Below, piece by piece: positions 18,027-26,015 of a stretch of 64,000 bases of DNA (position 1 is the first letter of the stretch; each line of letters opens with the position of its first letter). This DNA comes from Dyadobacter luticola (GTDB lineage Bacteria > Bacteroidota > Bacteroidia > Cytophagales > Spirosomataceae), in assembly GCF_005860805.1 (NCBI RefSeq), contig NZ_VCEJ01000004.1, positions 1,950,904 to 2,014,903 of the forward strand, written 5' to 3'. Under the pieces are notes generated by a model. It was not told where the DNA came from, did no database searches, and saw only the letters and a list, made by a program, of their open reading frames with translations. A program made the translations under genes and the position numbers.

Positions 18027-19592
18027 ATGGCGAAAAATATGAATGCAGAACCAAACGAAATCACCCGCGACGGTGAAAATAAAAGTCTCTGGCAAAGAAA
18101 TGTGAAGGACGAAACAATTTCAGCTTCGCCGGATAATGCAAAAATTTACGATGCGCTGATTGTCGGGGCCGGGATTACCGGACTGACGACGGCGCTTTTG
18201 TTACAAAAATCAGGCTTGAAATGCGTGGTAGCGGATGCCCATCATGCGGGTTACGGTACGACCGGCGGTACCAGCGCCCACATCAATACCTTTGCCGATA
18301 CGACATTTAAAGAAGTCGAAGATGCATTTGATGAAGAATCCGCGCGGCTTTTTGCCGAGTCGATCGGTAAGTCGGTGAAGCTGATCCACGAGCTGGTGGA
18401 AACCTATCACATTGACTGCGACTTTGACTGGAAAAAAGGATATGTCTACGCTGAGACAGATGACGAAGTAAAACAGCTCGACGATATCCTGGAAAGCAGC
18501 CTGAATGTAGGTGTTGAAGTTAAAATTACGACCCAGGCACCGGCCCGCGTTGCTTACCAGAAGGCCCTGGTTTTTGAGAACCAGGCGCAGTTTCACCCTT
18601 TGAAATACATCCTGGGATTGCAGAAAGAATTCATCAGGCTGGGCGGTATCGTGCTGGAAAATACGCTGATCAATGATATTGAGCGAGGCGAAGGGATCAA
18701 CATCGCAAAATCAGAAAACGGCGAGATCAAGGCGTTGTCGGTGGTGTATGCAACCCACATTCCGCCGGGCGGCATCAATCTGCTGCACTTTGAAAATGCG
18801 CCATACCGTAGCTATGTGATCGCCGCGACACTGACCGATGACGCTTATCCCGACGATCTGGTATATGATATGAAAGACCCGTATCATTATTTCAGGACTC
18901 ACGTGATCGACGGGCAAAAGTACCTGGTGGCAGGAGGGCACGACCATAAGACTGGCCACGGCGACCCGGAAAAGGCATTATCGGACCTGATCGAATTTAC
19001 CAAGTCGTGCTATAATGTGGCTGAGGTAACAGAACAGTGGTCGTCTCAATATTTTGTTCCTGCCGACGGGGTACCTTACATTGGCAAGTTGCCGGGCGAT
19101 TCGAAAAGTGTGTATGCGGCCACGGGTTTCAATGGTAACGGCATGATCCTGGGGACGGTATCTGCTATGGTCATCAGTGATTTGATCCTGAAAAAGACAA
19201 GTTTGTACGAAAAGTTATACGACCCGGGTCGGATCAAACCGGTGGCAGGATTTACGGAATTTGTCAAGGAAAGTGCAGATGTGACTGCTCGCTTCATTGG
19301 CGATCGCTTTAAAACCGAAAAAGTGGATTCGCTGAACCAACTGCCAGTGGGCACTGGTGAGATCGTAACTTACGAGGGGCAAAAGCTGGCCGTTTACAAA
19401 GACGAATCCGGGAAGGTCCACGCTTTGGATCCGGTTTGCAAGCATGCCGGATGTATTGTAAAATGGAATAACTCGGAAAAAAGCTGGGATTGTCCTTGCC
19501 ACGGCGCGAGGTATAATGCAGAAGGCCAGGTCCTGACCGGGCCGGCGAGAGTGGATCTGGATAAAGTTTCTCTCACAGCCGAGGCCGAGTAG
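18027..19592 (+). CDS. FAD-dependent oxidoreductase with C-terminal Rieske domain
   Basis: This 521-residue fusion has an N-terminal DAO-type flavin domain (GAGITG at residues 47-52, then GTTGGTSAHINT) and a C-terminal Rieske [2Fe-2S] domain. The iron ligands appear as CKHAGC and CPCHGARY near residues 470-495. Near-identical architectures occur widely beside stress genes; the electron donor and substrate are not known. The chosen ATG at 18027 follows the GH15 stop by 79 bases; an upstream frame start at 17928 overlaps GH15 and is unlikely. A second Met at 18039 is also possible. The gene ends at a strong hairpin terminator. Confidence 0.87.
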   Translation: MAKNMNAEPNEITRDGENKSLWQRNVKDETISASPDNAKIYDALIVGAGITGLTTALLLQKSGLKCVVADAHHAGYGTTGGTSAHINTFADTTFKEVEDAFDEESARLFAESIGKSVKLIHELVETYHIDCDFDWKKGYVYAETDDEVKQLDDILESSLNVGVEVKITTQAPARVAYQKALVFENQAQFHPLKYILGLQKEFIRLGGIVLENTLINDIERGEGINIAKSENGEIKALSVVYATHIPPGGINLLHFENAPYRSYVIAATLTDDAYPDDLVYDMKDPYHYFRTHVIDGQKYLVAGGHDHKTGHGDPEKALSDLIEFTKSCYNVAEVTEQWSSQYFVPADGVPYIGKLPGDSKSVYAATGFNGNGMILGTVSAMVISDLILKKTSLYEKLYDPGRIKPVAGFTEFVKESADVTARFIGDRFKTEKVDSLNQLPVGTGEIVTYEGQKLAVYKDESGKVHALDPVCKHAGCIVKWNNSEKSWDCPCHGARYNAEGQVLTGPARVDLDKVSLTAEAE

Positions 19593-19636
19593 CATTTATC
19601 TTTGAAGAAGGTCCTTAGTTTATAAATAATAAAAAA

Positions 19637-19672
19637 CAGCCTGTCTCAAATTCTGGGACAGGCTGCTTTTTT
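19637..19672. terminator. Bidirectional terminator
   Basis: CAGCCTGTC (19637-19645) pairs with GACAGGCTG (19657-19665), extendable by two base pairs into the loop. An A-run lies on the left and TTTTTT on the right, so it can stop both the FAD/Rieske transcript and the convergent DUF421 pair. Confidence 0.85.
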
Positions 19673-19692
19673 AGCCTCTCAATTTTACAACA

Positions 19693-20379
19693 TTACAATA
19701 CCGCAAATGTCGATTCCTTCGCTCCGCAATGGGGACATTTTGAATCGTCTTGTTCTACATTAAAACTACTCCCGCACTTTTTGCAAATCTTTTGCTCCGT
19801 GACTTTGCATACCTGGGAGGCAAATGCTTCATCATTGTCCGGCAAAATCAGTAATCCCGGAACGGCCGGCTCATTCGGTACAAATGAAAAGGAGCCGCCT
19901 GCTTCGAAATAGAGCCGTTTTACTTCTCCCAAATGCCTGGTACCGCGGCTTCTGAGTTGCGCAAAGGCTTTTTCGCGCGTGATGCCGCTCAATTTCATCT
20001 GGCTCAGATCCAGCTGACCGTCGTTGATCAGCACGGTGAGGTCGCCCTGCGTGAGGGATTCTGTTCTTTGGTTGATAATGCTGAGCCGCGCAATGCATTG
20101 CTGCATCAATATGACGACGGCTGCGATGATCACTGCGGCAAGAATGCCCCTGTCGGGCGCCTGCAAAGGTACCCCGATGGCCGCAGCCAGTGAAACGAGC
20201 GCGATCATCTCGTTCCGGCTTACCTGCGACGCCATTCTTTTTCCCATGAGCCGCATCGAAACCATCAGTATAACATAGATGACCGCGATCCGGAAAATGA
20301 CTTCAAAATAAAAACCACCTGGTACATCGCCTAAAAAAACGCGCTGCCAGTCGCCGAAATGGATATCTTCTTTTTTCAT
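19693..20379 (-). CDS. DUF421 (YetF-like) membrane protein with C-terminal zinc ribbon
   Basis: This 228-residue protein has three N-terminal membrane helices (FEVIFRIAVIYVILMV, then MIALVSLAAAIGV and AAVIIAAVVILM). The DUF421 cytoplasmic domain follows, with TQGDLTVLINDGQLDLSQMK and LRSRGTRHLGEVKRLYFEAGG. The last 40 residues add a zinc ribbon, CKKCG ... CPHCG. YetF-type proteins of Bacillus are linked to spore membrane functions; in Bacteroidota the role is unknown. I set the start at MKKEDIHF (20379), 4 bases after the upstream paralogue; an earlier start would overlap that gene. It is one half of a tandem pair. Confidence 0.83.
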   Translation of the reverse strand: MKKEDIHFGDWQRVFLGDVPGGFYFEVIFRIAVIYVILMVSMRLMGKRMASQVSRNEMIALVSLAAAIGVPLQAPDRGILAAVIIAAVVILMQQCIARLSIINQRTESLTQGDLTVLINDGQLDLSQMKLSGITREKAFAQLRSRGTRHLGEVKRLYFEAGGSFSFVPNEPAVPGLLILPDNDEAFASQVCKVTEQKICKKCGSSFNVEQDDSKCPHCGAKESTFAVL

Positions 20380-20383
20380 AACA

Positions 20384-21094
20384 TTACTTTGATTGTTCTT
20401 TTTGTGAAGTGCTGGCGATCTGCCACTGATGGGCGCCACAGGCGGCGCAGTTATCCTTGGAATTCACAGTTGAGGCGACTGTTCCGCAACTTGCGCAAAC
20501 ATTTTGTGCCGAATCATCCTGCTGAAGATACCGGCCGATCGCCTCGTCGACGGGCGGAAAAACGGATAGACCCGGCAGCGCCTTTTCGTTTTTGAAAACA
20601 CTAAAAAGCCCGCACGATTCCAGGTAAACCCGGTCCACTTCACCAAGATTGTAGACGCCCTCGCTGCGGAGTTTGGCAAAAAGCTGCTGCCGGGAAATGT
20701 TGGTTTCCTTCATTTCGTCAAGCTGGATGACGCCATTTTTGACGAGAATGCTCAGTTTCCCCTGCGTTATTTGCTCAAATTTCTCGCTCCGGTATTCCAG
20801 GAAGTTCATTCCACGCTGAAATACGAGCGCACACACCAGGATCGTGGCACATAGCAGCAACCCGGTTTGCGGCATCTGCATACCCGGCGACACGATCGCA
20901 CCGAGGGTAATCATCACAGCCATTTCCGAAATCGTCAGCTGGCCGCCCATCCGCTTGCCCATCATTCTGACAATCACCAGAAGTACCGCGTACATCAGAA
21001 TTGTCCTGAGCAAAATTTCCACCAAAAAGATTACCGGCGTTTCCCCAAACAAAACCCGGTACCAGTCCCAAATCATTACATCCTGCTTTTTCAT
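20384..21094 (-). CDS. DUF421 (YetF-like) membrane protein with zinc ribbon, paralogue
   Basis: This 236-residue paralogue has the same order of parts: MKKQDVMIWDWYRVLFGETP, three membrane helices, a DUF421 domain (TQGKLSILVKNGVIQLDEMKE, LRSEGVYNLGEVDRVYLES) and a C-terminal CASCG ... CAACG zinc ribbon. The N-terminus (MKK-D-W-R-LGE-P) matches that of the next gene closely, pointing to tandem duplication. The two probably form a heteromeric membrane complex, as the short 4-base gap suggests coupled translation. No function is established for the family in this phylum. Confidence 0.83.
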   Translation of the reverse strand: MKKQDVMIWDWYRVLFGETPVIFLVEILLRTILMYAVLLVIVRMMGKRMGGQLTISEMAVMITLGAIVSPGMQMPQTGLLLCATILVCALVFQRGMNFLEYRSEKFEQITQGKLSILVKNGVIQLDEMKETNISRQQLFAKLRSEGVYNLGEVDRVYLESCGLFSVFKNEKALPGLSVFPPVDEAIGRYLQQDDSAQNVCASCGTVASTVNSKDNCAACGAHQWQIASTSQKEQSK

Positions 21095-21255
21095 TTTATT
21101 CCACTGCCTGCCGACTGGTTAAATACGGTCGCCTCATTAGAAAAAACTGTTCCCGAAGCGCGTATGGAACGATTTTAACAACACAGCGCCGTCAACACAA
21201 TGTGTTATTTCAAATTCGGACGCGTCAACCATCACTTCTAAACATTTTGAAACGA

Positions 21256-22965
21256 ATGAAATACCGGTACCTCCTTTTTCTGTCCCTTTTGGTGTGTGTA
21301 AATGTGGCTGCCCAGCCGCAAAAGCTGGCGACTGTGCAGATGCAGGACCAGCTCTGGTTTAAGAACAGCATTATCTATAACCTGGAAGTGGGCACTTTTA
21401 AAGACAGCGACGGCGATGGCCGGGGCGATTTTCAGGGATTGATCCAAAAACTGGATTATTTGAAGGCGCTGGGGGTGGATGCGATCTGGCTGGCACCGTT
21501 CCAGCCCACACCCGGGCAGGACGATGGCTACGATGTGGCTGATTTTTACAGTGTTGACCCGAGGCTGGGCACCGGCGGCGACTTTGCCGATTTTATGTTC
21601 CAGGCGCAAAAGAGGGGGATCCGGGTTTTGATGGATTTGGTGATCAACCATACTTCCGAGCAGCATCACTGGTTCCGGAATGCCCGCAGCAGTGAAAAAG
21701 CAAAGTACCGCGACTGGTATGTCTGGTCGGAAACATTGCCCAAAGACCACAACAAGGGAATGGTTTTTCCGGGTGTGCAAAAAAGTACCTGGAAAAAGGA
21801 TTCTATTTCGGGTAAATATTACTACCACCGATTCTACGATTTCCAGCCCGATCTCAATTTTGTAAATCCGGAAGTGGTGGCGGAATGTCAGAAAATTATC
21901 GGCTTCTGGCTTAACCAGGGCATTTCAGGCTTCCGGCTCGATGCGGTTCCTTTTATCATTGAAGTACCAAAAACCGGGACGGAAAAACCGAAGCTGGATT
22001 TCAAGCTGCTGATGGATCTTCGGCAGTTTGCACAGTCGCGGCGGGCGGATGTGGCCATTTTGGGCGAGGCAAATGTTGAGCCGGAAGAGAACCTGAATTA
22101 TTTTGGTAAGAACGGGGAAGGGATGCAGCTGATGTTTAATTTTTATGCAAACCAGTTTTTGTTCTATGCGCTTGCCACCGGCGAGCTGGCACCTTTCAAA
22201 GAAGCCATCACTAAGACACAAATGATCCCCGACGCCTCGCAGTGGGCGCATTTTCTCCGAAATCATGATGAAATTGACCTGGGCCGGCTTACGGATAAAC
22301 AGCGGAACCAGGTCTACGCACGCTTCGGCCCGGATTCCAGCATGCAGCTTTACGACCGCGGGATACGCCGCCGGCTGGCAAGCATGCTATCCAACAACAG
22401 AAAACACATTGAGCTGGCATACAGCCTGTTATTCTCCCTGCCGGGCACGCCGGTGATCCGGTACGGCGACGAGCTGGGCATGGGTGATGACCAAAGTTTA
22501 AAAGAAAGGATTTCCGTCCGCACGCCGATGCAATGGAGCGGGGCACGTTTCGGAGGCTTTACAAGTGCGGATTCCGTATTCCGGCCGGTGATCAGCACCG
22601 GGGAATTTGGTTATCAGAAAGTGAATGTCGATGCGGAAACCCGCGACCCTTCATCTTTGCTGAGTTGGACAAAAGAAATGATCCGGTTGCGAAAAGGAAG
22701 TCCGGAAATCGGGATGGGGAAATACCAGGTGATGGATGCAAAATCGGCCTCCATACTGGCATTCCGTTATGATTATGAAGGAGAAACGCTGGTGATACTC
22801 CACAATTTCAGCGACAAGCCGCAAACTGCACAGCTACCGCTCGACGGCGGCACATTGATAGACCTGATTGGTCACGATGATCAGAAAACCGGTGCAGGTC
22901 CGCGCATTGCATTGGATGGCTACGGCTATAAGTGGTACCGCCTCAACCGGGTCACCGGGAAATAG
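21256..22965 (+). CDS. Exported GH13 alpha-amylase-family enzyme, trehalose synthase-like
   Basis: This 569-residue glycoside hydrolase has a signal peptide (KYRYLLFLSLLVCVNVAAQ), so it acts in the periplasm or outside. The TIM barrel shows DSDGDGRGDFQGL, DLVINHTS (region II), GFRLDAVPF with the nucleophile Asp, LGEANV with the acid/base Glu, and FLRNHDEID with the third Asp. The AIWLAPFQP and FYDFQPDLN blocks resemble trehalose synthase and oligo-1,6-glucosidase subfamilies. Substrate may be maltose or trehalose, but the export signal is unusual for trehalose synthase, which is normally cytoplasmic, and favours a hydrolytic role. I chose the ATG at 21256 because it begins the signal peptide. 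Confidence 0.85.
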   Translation: MKYRYLLFLSLLVCVNVAAQPQKLATVQMQDQLWFKNSIIYNLEVGTFKDSDGDGRGDFQGLIQKLDYLKALGVDAIWLAPFQPTPGQDDGYDVADFYSVDPRLGTGGDFADFMFQAQKRGIRVLMDLVINHTSEQHHWFRNARSSEKAKYRDWYVWSETLPKDHNKGMVFPGVQKSTWKKDSISGKYYYHRFYDFQPDLNFVNPEVVAECQKIIGFWLNQGISGFRLDAVPFIIEVPKTGTEKPKLDFKLLMDLRQFAQSRRADVAILGEANVEPEENLNYFGKNGEGMQLMFNFYANQFLFYALATGELAPFKEAITKTQMIPDASQWAHFLRNHDEIDLGRLTDKQRNQVYARFGPDSSMQLYDRGIRRRLASMLSNNRKHIELAYSLLFSLPGTPVIRYGDELGMGDDQSLKERISVRTPMQWSGARFGGFTSADSVFRPVISTGEFGYQKVNVDAETRDPSSLLSWTKEMIRLRKGSPEIGMGKYQVMDAKSASILAFRYDYEGETLVILHNFSDKPQTAQLPLDGGTLIDLIGHDDQKTGAGPRIALDGYGYKWYRLNRVTGK

Positions 22966-22973
22966 GAGAAAGG

Positions 22974-23024
22974 TTTTCATCCGCTGAATGTCTTTAACAG
23001 TTATTCAGCGGATGAAAATTTTTT
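22974..23024. terminator. Strong bidirectional terminator
   Basis: A perfect 16-bp stem pairs 22974-22989 (TTTTCATCCGCTGAAT) with 23003-23018 around a 13-base loop, and is followed by a T-run. It separates the convergent GH13 and SDR genes and ends just before the SDR stop. Confidence 0.9.
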
Positions 23025-23027
23025 GGA

Positions 23028-23825
23028 TTATTCCTGAGACGCGGGTTTCTGCTGCTCATTAAGCTGGTGCGCTACCAAGCGGTCTGGCGTCAGGTTCGCC
23101 ATCGCAATTTGTAACTTGTTTTTCAGGCCCGATATCACCTTATCCTTGCCTGCCATTAATGCGTCGTACCCATCCTTGGCCACATCTGCCGGATCTGCCA
23201 TGGCGTCTTCGTCCTGCACCACTTTGCTATCGAGCATATCCGCTTTGTTGAAAAAGTCGGTATCAGTCACGCCCGGCATCAGCGCGGTGAGCGTGATTTC
23301 GGTGTCTTTTGTTTCCTCCCGTATGGCTTCGGTAAACGATAGTACAAATGCTTTGGTACCATGGTACACCGCCTGCCAAGGACCAGGCAGCTTGCTCGCA
23401 ACCGACGCCAGGTTCAGGATCTTACCCGAATTTCTTGCGATCATATCCGTCAGGAAGCATTTCGTCAATATCACCAGCGAGGCAATGTTGAGGTCAATGA
23501 TCATCAGTTCGCGGTCAATGTCGGTTTTGTCAAACTGACCGTAAACACCTTGTCCGGCATTGTTGACAAGTACATCTATTTCAATACCAAGCTGTTTGAT
23601 ATCGGCATACAACGCGAAAGCCTGCTCACGGTCGAAAAGATCTTTGGCAATCGTCACCACTTCTACACCCGATTCGATCAATGTTGTGCGTGCGTTTGAC
23701 AGTTCTGTCTCATCCCTGGCGGTGATCACCAGGTTATACCCGTCACGGGCAAAAAGTTTCGCCAGTTCAAACCCGATTCCGCTGGTTGCCCCGGTGATCA
23801 GTGCGTATTTTCCTTTGTTATCCAT
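23028..23825 (-). CDS. SDR-family oxidoreductase
   Basis: This 265-residue classical short-chain dehydrogenase has ITGATSGIG at its N-terminus, VNNAGQGVYG, a catalytic Ser in NLASVAS, and YHGTKAF with the Tyr-Lys pair. It belongs to the broad DltE/YqjQ-like group, whose substrates are mostly unknown. The ATG at 23825 begins MDNKGKYALITG; an upstream start at 23900 would add 25 unrelated residues. It is divergent from a luciferase-like oxidoreductase, and the shared 171-bp spacer carries three AATTTGAA direct repeats. Confidence 0.82.
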   Translation of the reverse strand: MDNKGKYALITGATSGIGFELAKLFARDGYNLVITARDETELSNARTTLIESGVEVVTIAKDLFDREQAFALYADIKQLGIEIDVLVNNAGQGVYGQFDKTDIDRELMIIDLNIASLVILTKCFLTDMIARNSGKILNLASVASKLPGPWQAVYHGTKAFVLSFTEAIREETKDTEITLTALMPGVTDTDFFNKADMLDSKVVQDEDAMADPADVAKDGYDALMAGKDKVISGLKNKLQIAMANLTPDRLVAHQLNEQQKPASQE

Positions 23826-23956
23826 TGTTTTTAGCTTTTGATGAAAGATTCGTTTGTTGATGAAGCTATAATTTGATTCGCACTTCCCTATAATAATCAT
23901 GCTAGAATCCCCAGACCCGCGCCTGGCCTACGGTAAAATCAGGAACTTTTAGGGGC

Positions 23957-23988
23957 AATTTGAATGTCTAATTTGAAATGAATTTGAA
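23957..23988 (+). repeat. Three AATTTGAA direct repeats upstream of the luciferase-like gene
   Basis: AATTTGAA occurs at 23957-23964, 23970-23977 and 23981-23988, the last ending 9 bases before the ATG at 23998. The spacing (13 and 11 bp) is close to one helical turn. They may form a regulator site or may be chance in A/T-rich DNA. Confidence 0.35.
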
Positions 23989-23997
23989 AGGCGCTTT

Positions 23998-25020
23998 ATG
24001 AAAAAAATAGGATTTTTATCGTTCGGACATTGGTCAAACCATCCGGCATATAACGCCCAGACAGCCAGCGATACCTTACTCCAATCCATCGATCTGGCTG
24101 TGGCAGCCGAGGAAATCGGCTTGGACGGCGCGTATTTCCGGGTGCATCATTTTGCTGCCCAGCTCGCCTCGCCCTTTCCGCTGCTTTCGGCCATCGGTGC
24201 CAAAACCAGCAAGATTGAAATTGGTACGGGTGTGATCGACATGCGTTATGAAAACCCGCTGTACATGGTGGAAGACGCCGGTGCGGCAGACCTCATTTCT
24301 GAGGGGCGATTACAATTGGGTATTAGCAGAGGATCGCCGGAACAGGTAATCGATGGCTGGCGGTATTTCGGGTACGAACCTGCCGCAGGCGAAACCGACG
24401 CGGAGATGGGGCGCCGCAAGGCTTTGGAATTCCTGGAAAAACTTGATGGTAAAGGGTTTGCGCGACCTAATCCAAATCCCATGTTCCCCAACCCGCCAGG
24501 CTTATTGCGCCTGGAACCGTACGCCGAAGGCTTGCGGGAGCGCATCTGGTGGGGCGCCGCCTCCAATGCTACCGCGGTATGGGCAGCGGAAAATGGTATG
24601 TACCTGCAAAGCTCAACATTAAAATACGACGAAAGCGGCAAACCTTTCCACGTGCAGCAGGCCGAGCAGATCAGGCTGTACAAAGACGCGTGGAAAAAAG
24701 CAGGGCACGCGCGTGAGCCGAGGGTTTCAGTAAGCCGGTCGATTTTCGCCCTGGTGAATGAGCAGGACCGCTACTACTTCGGCCAGGAAAGCAACCGCCG
24801 CGACAAAATCGGCATGATTGAGCAGGACAAACGCGCCATCTTCGGCAGAAGCTACGCCGCTGAGCCCGACCAGCTTATCAAAGAGTTGGCACAGGACGAA
24901 GCGATCCAGGAAGCAGATACGTTGCTTCTGACCATCCCAAATACGTTGGGCGTGGATTACAATGTGCATGTGCTGTCGTCTATTTTGGAGCACGTGGCAC
25001 CTGGGTTGGGGTGGCGATAA
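23998..25020 (+). CDS. LLM-class flavin-dependent oxidoreductase
   Basis: This 340-residue bacterial luciferase-like protein is an FMN- or F420-type TIM-barrel monooxygenase. It has FLSFGHW at the N-terminus, DGAYFRVHHF, IEIGTGVIDMRYENP and LISEGRLQLGISRGSPEQV, which are typical of the LLM family in Bacteroidota. FMNH2 is the probable cofactor, as this phylum generally lacks F420. Substrate is unknown. It is divergent from an SDR gene and convergent with the DUF4249 lipoprotein. A second, only distantly similar LLM protein is at 37129-38148. Confidence 0.82.
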   Translation: MKKIGFLSFGHWSNHPAYNAQTASDTLLQSIDLAVAAEEIGLDGAYFRVHHFAAQLASPFPLLSAIGAKTSKIEIGTGVIDMRYENPLYMVEDAGAADLISEGRLQLGISRGSPEQVIDGWRYFGYEPAAGETDAEMGRRKALEFLEKLDGKGFARPNPNPMFPNPPGLLRLEPYAEGLRERIWWGAASNATAVWAAENGMYLQSSTLKYDESGKPFHVQQAEQIRLYKDAWKKAGHAREPRVSVSRSIFALVNEQDRYYFGQESNRRDKIGMIEQDKRAIFGRSYAAEPDQLIKELAQDEAIQEADTLLLTIPNTLGVDYNVHVLSSILEHVAPGLGWR

Positions 25021-25037
25021 TTTTTTTCTGAGGTATT

Positions 25038-25062
25038 ATCCCCGGGTTATTATCCCGGGGAT
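25038..25062. other. GC-rich hairpin between convergent genes
   Basis: ATCCCCGGG (25038-25046) pairs with CCCGGGGAT (25054-25062) around a 7-base loop, in the gap between the luciferase-like and DUF4249 stops. A T-run lies 5' of it on the plus strand, and neither side has a 3' U-tract, so it is not a standard intrinsic terminator. Confidence 0.4.
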
Positions 25063-26010
25063 TTACCATCCCGTCCGATCTTCAAAAATGGCAGCATTGT
25101 ACGCGCCGAAGCAACCCAAGCCTCCTTCCACATTAGTGAAAACCGGCGTGGGTTCCGTGAATTTGTTGTCTTCCTTATAATCTGCCCTCGTTTTTAGGAA
25201 CTGGTAATAGTTTTCGTCCAGGTTCATGACTTCGAGATGAATGACATCGACCCTGGGATTACTGTTAAAAGAATGTTCAACATTGTTTTTGTCGCGGTAA
25301 ACGATTGTCTCTTTTTTACCAAGTACAAATTGAATGTCTTGACTTGCAAAAGTTGTCCCGTCAAGATTCTCATCGTTAAACAAATTATTGATCGCGGGCA
25401 GAAACCGAAATTCGGTGATATCATTTCGGCGGACGGGCTTCAAATCTCCCGACATCGCATCCAGGTAGGTAATGCTGTTATTAAAGTAGCCTCGCAAAGA
25501 GTAATAGTTTTTTTCTCCCGGAATATCTGCCCACAATGCACGGACAAGCATGCCCAGGTAAATGAATTCAAACTCAGGTAGATATTCTATCACTATATTC
25601 TTGATTTTAGGCACCTTAACCGGAACTGTACAAGTCGCCTTCACAGACCTTTTACCATCATTGACTGTGAGCGTATAACTCTGCCCGGCAATAATTTTAA
25701 ACGCGCTGCTATCGACATAATATTGATTGACAGAATCGCGATAGGGTAGTCTGATCTGGCCGGCTTCTCCTGAAAGTATTACTTCCGCGTTGGGAACGTA
25801 CATCGGACTGTATGTTGCCGGCCCAAGCAGCGGCTGCGATTCGCTCACAATGACATTCATAAAACTCGATTGCGGCGAAATGAAGCAGGATACTACGAGT
25901 TTCGATTCAACTTTGGGCAGCTTGCTGGCGTCCAGGTCTTCCACCAGGCCTTCGCAGTTACAAAAAAGCAGCGCCGACATAACTATCATCAGATTATAGA
26001 TCCATTTCAT
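25063..26010 (-). CDS. DUF4249 lipoprotein, partner of the TonB-dependent receptor
   Basis: This 315-residue exported lipoprotein has a signal peptide ending in ALLFCNC, and then the DUF4249 opening KLPKVESKLVVSCFISPQ with ESQPLLG. The rest is a beta-rich domain. DUF4249 genes regularly sit beside a TonB-dependent receptor, as here, where the receptor gene ends 5 bases upstream. By analogy with SusD it is thought to sit on the cell surface and help the receptor take up a ligand, but no ligand is known for the family and the sequence gives no hint. Confidence 0.87.
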   Translation of the reverse strand: MKWIYNLMIVMSALLFCNCEGLVEDLDASKLPKVESKLVVSCFISPQSSFMNVIVSESQPLLGPATYSPMYVPNAEVILSGEAGQIRLPYRDSVNQYYVDSSAFKIIAGQSYTLTVNDGKRSVKATCTVPVKVPKIKNIVIEYLPEFEFIYLGMLVRALWADIPGEKNYYSLRGYFNNSITYLDAMSGDLKPVRRNDITEFRFLPAINNLFNDENLDGTTFASQDIQFVLGKKETIVYRDKNNVEHSFNSNPRVDVIHLEVMNLDENYYQFLKTRADYKEDNKFTEPTPVFTNVEGGLGCFGAYNAAIFEDRTGW

Positions 26011-26015
26011 GCGGG

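Noticed and set aside
25021..25062. Hairpin as intrinsic terminator
   Set aside because: The stem is strong but no U-tract follows on either strand.
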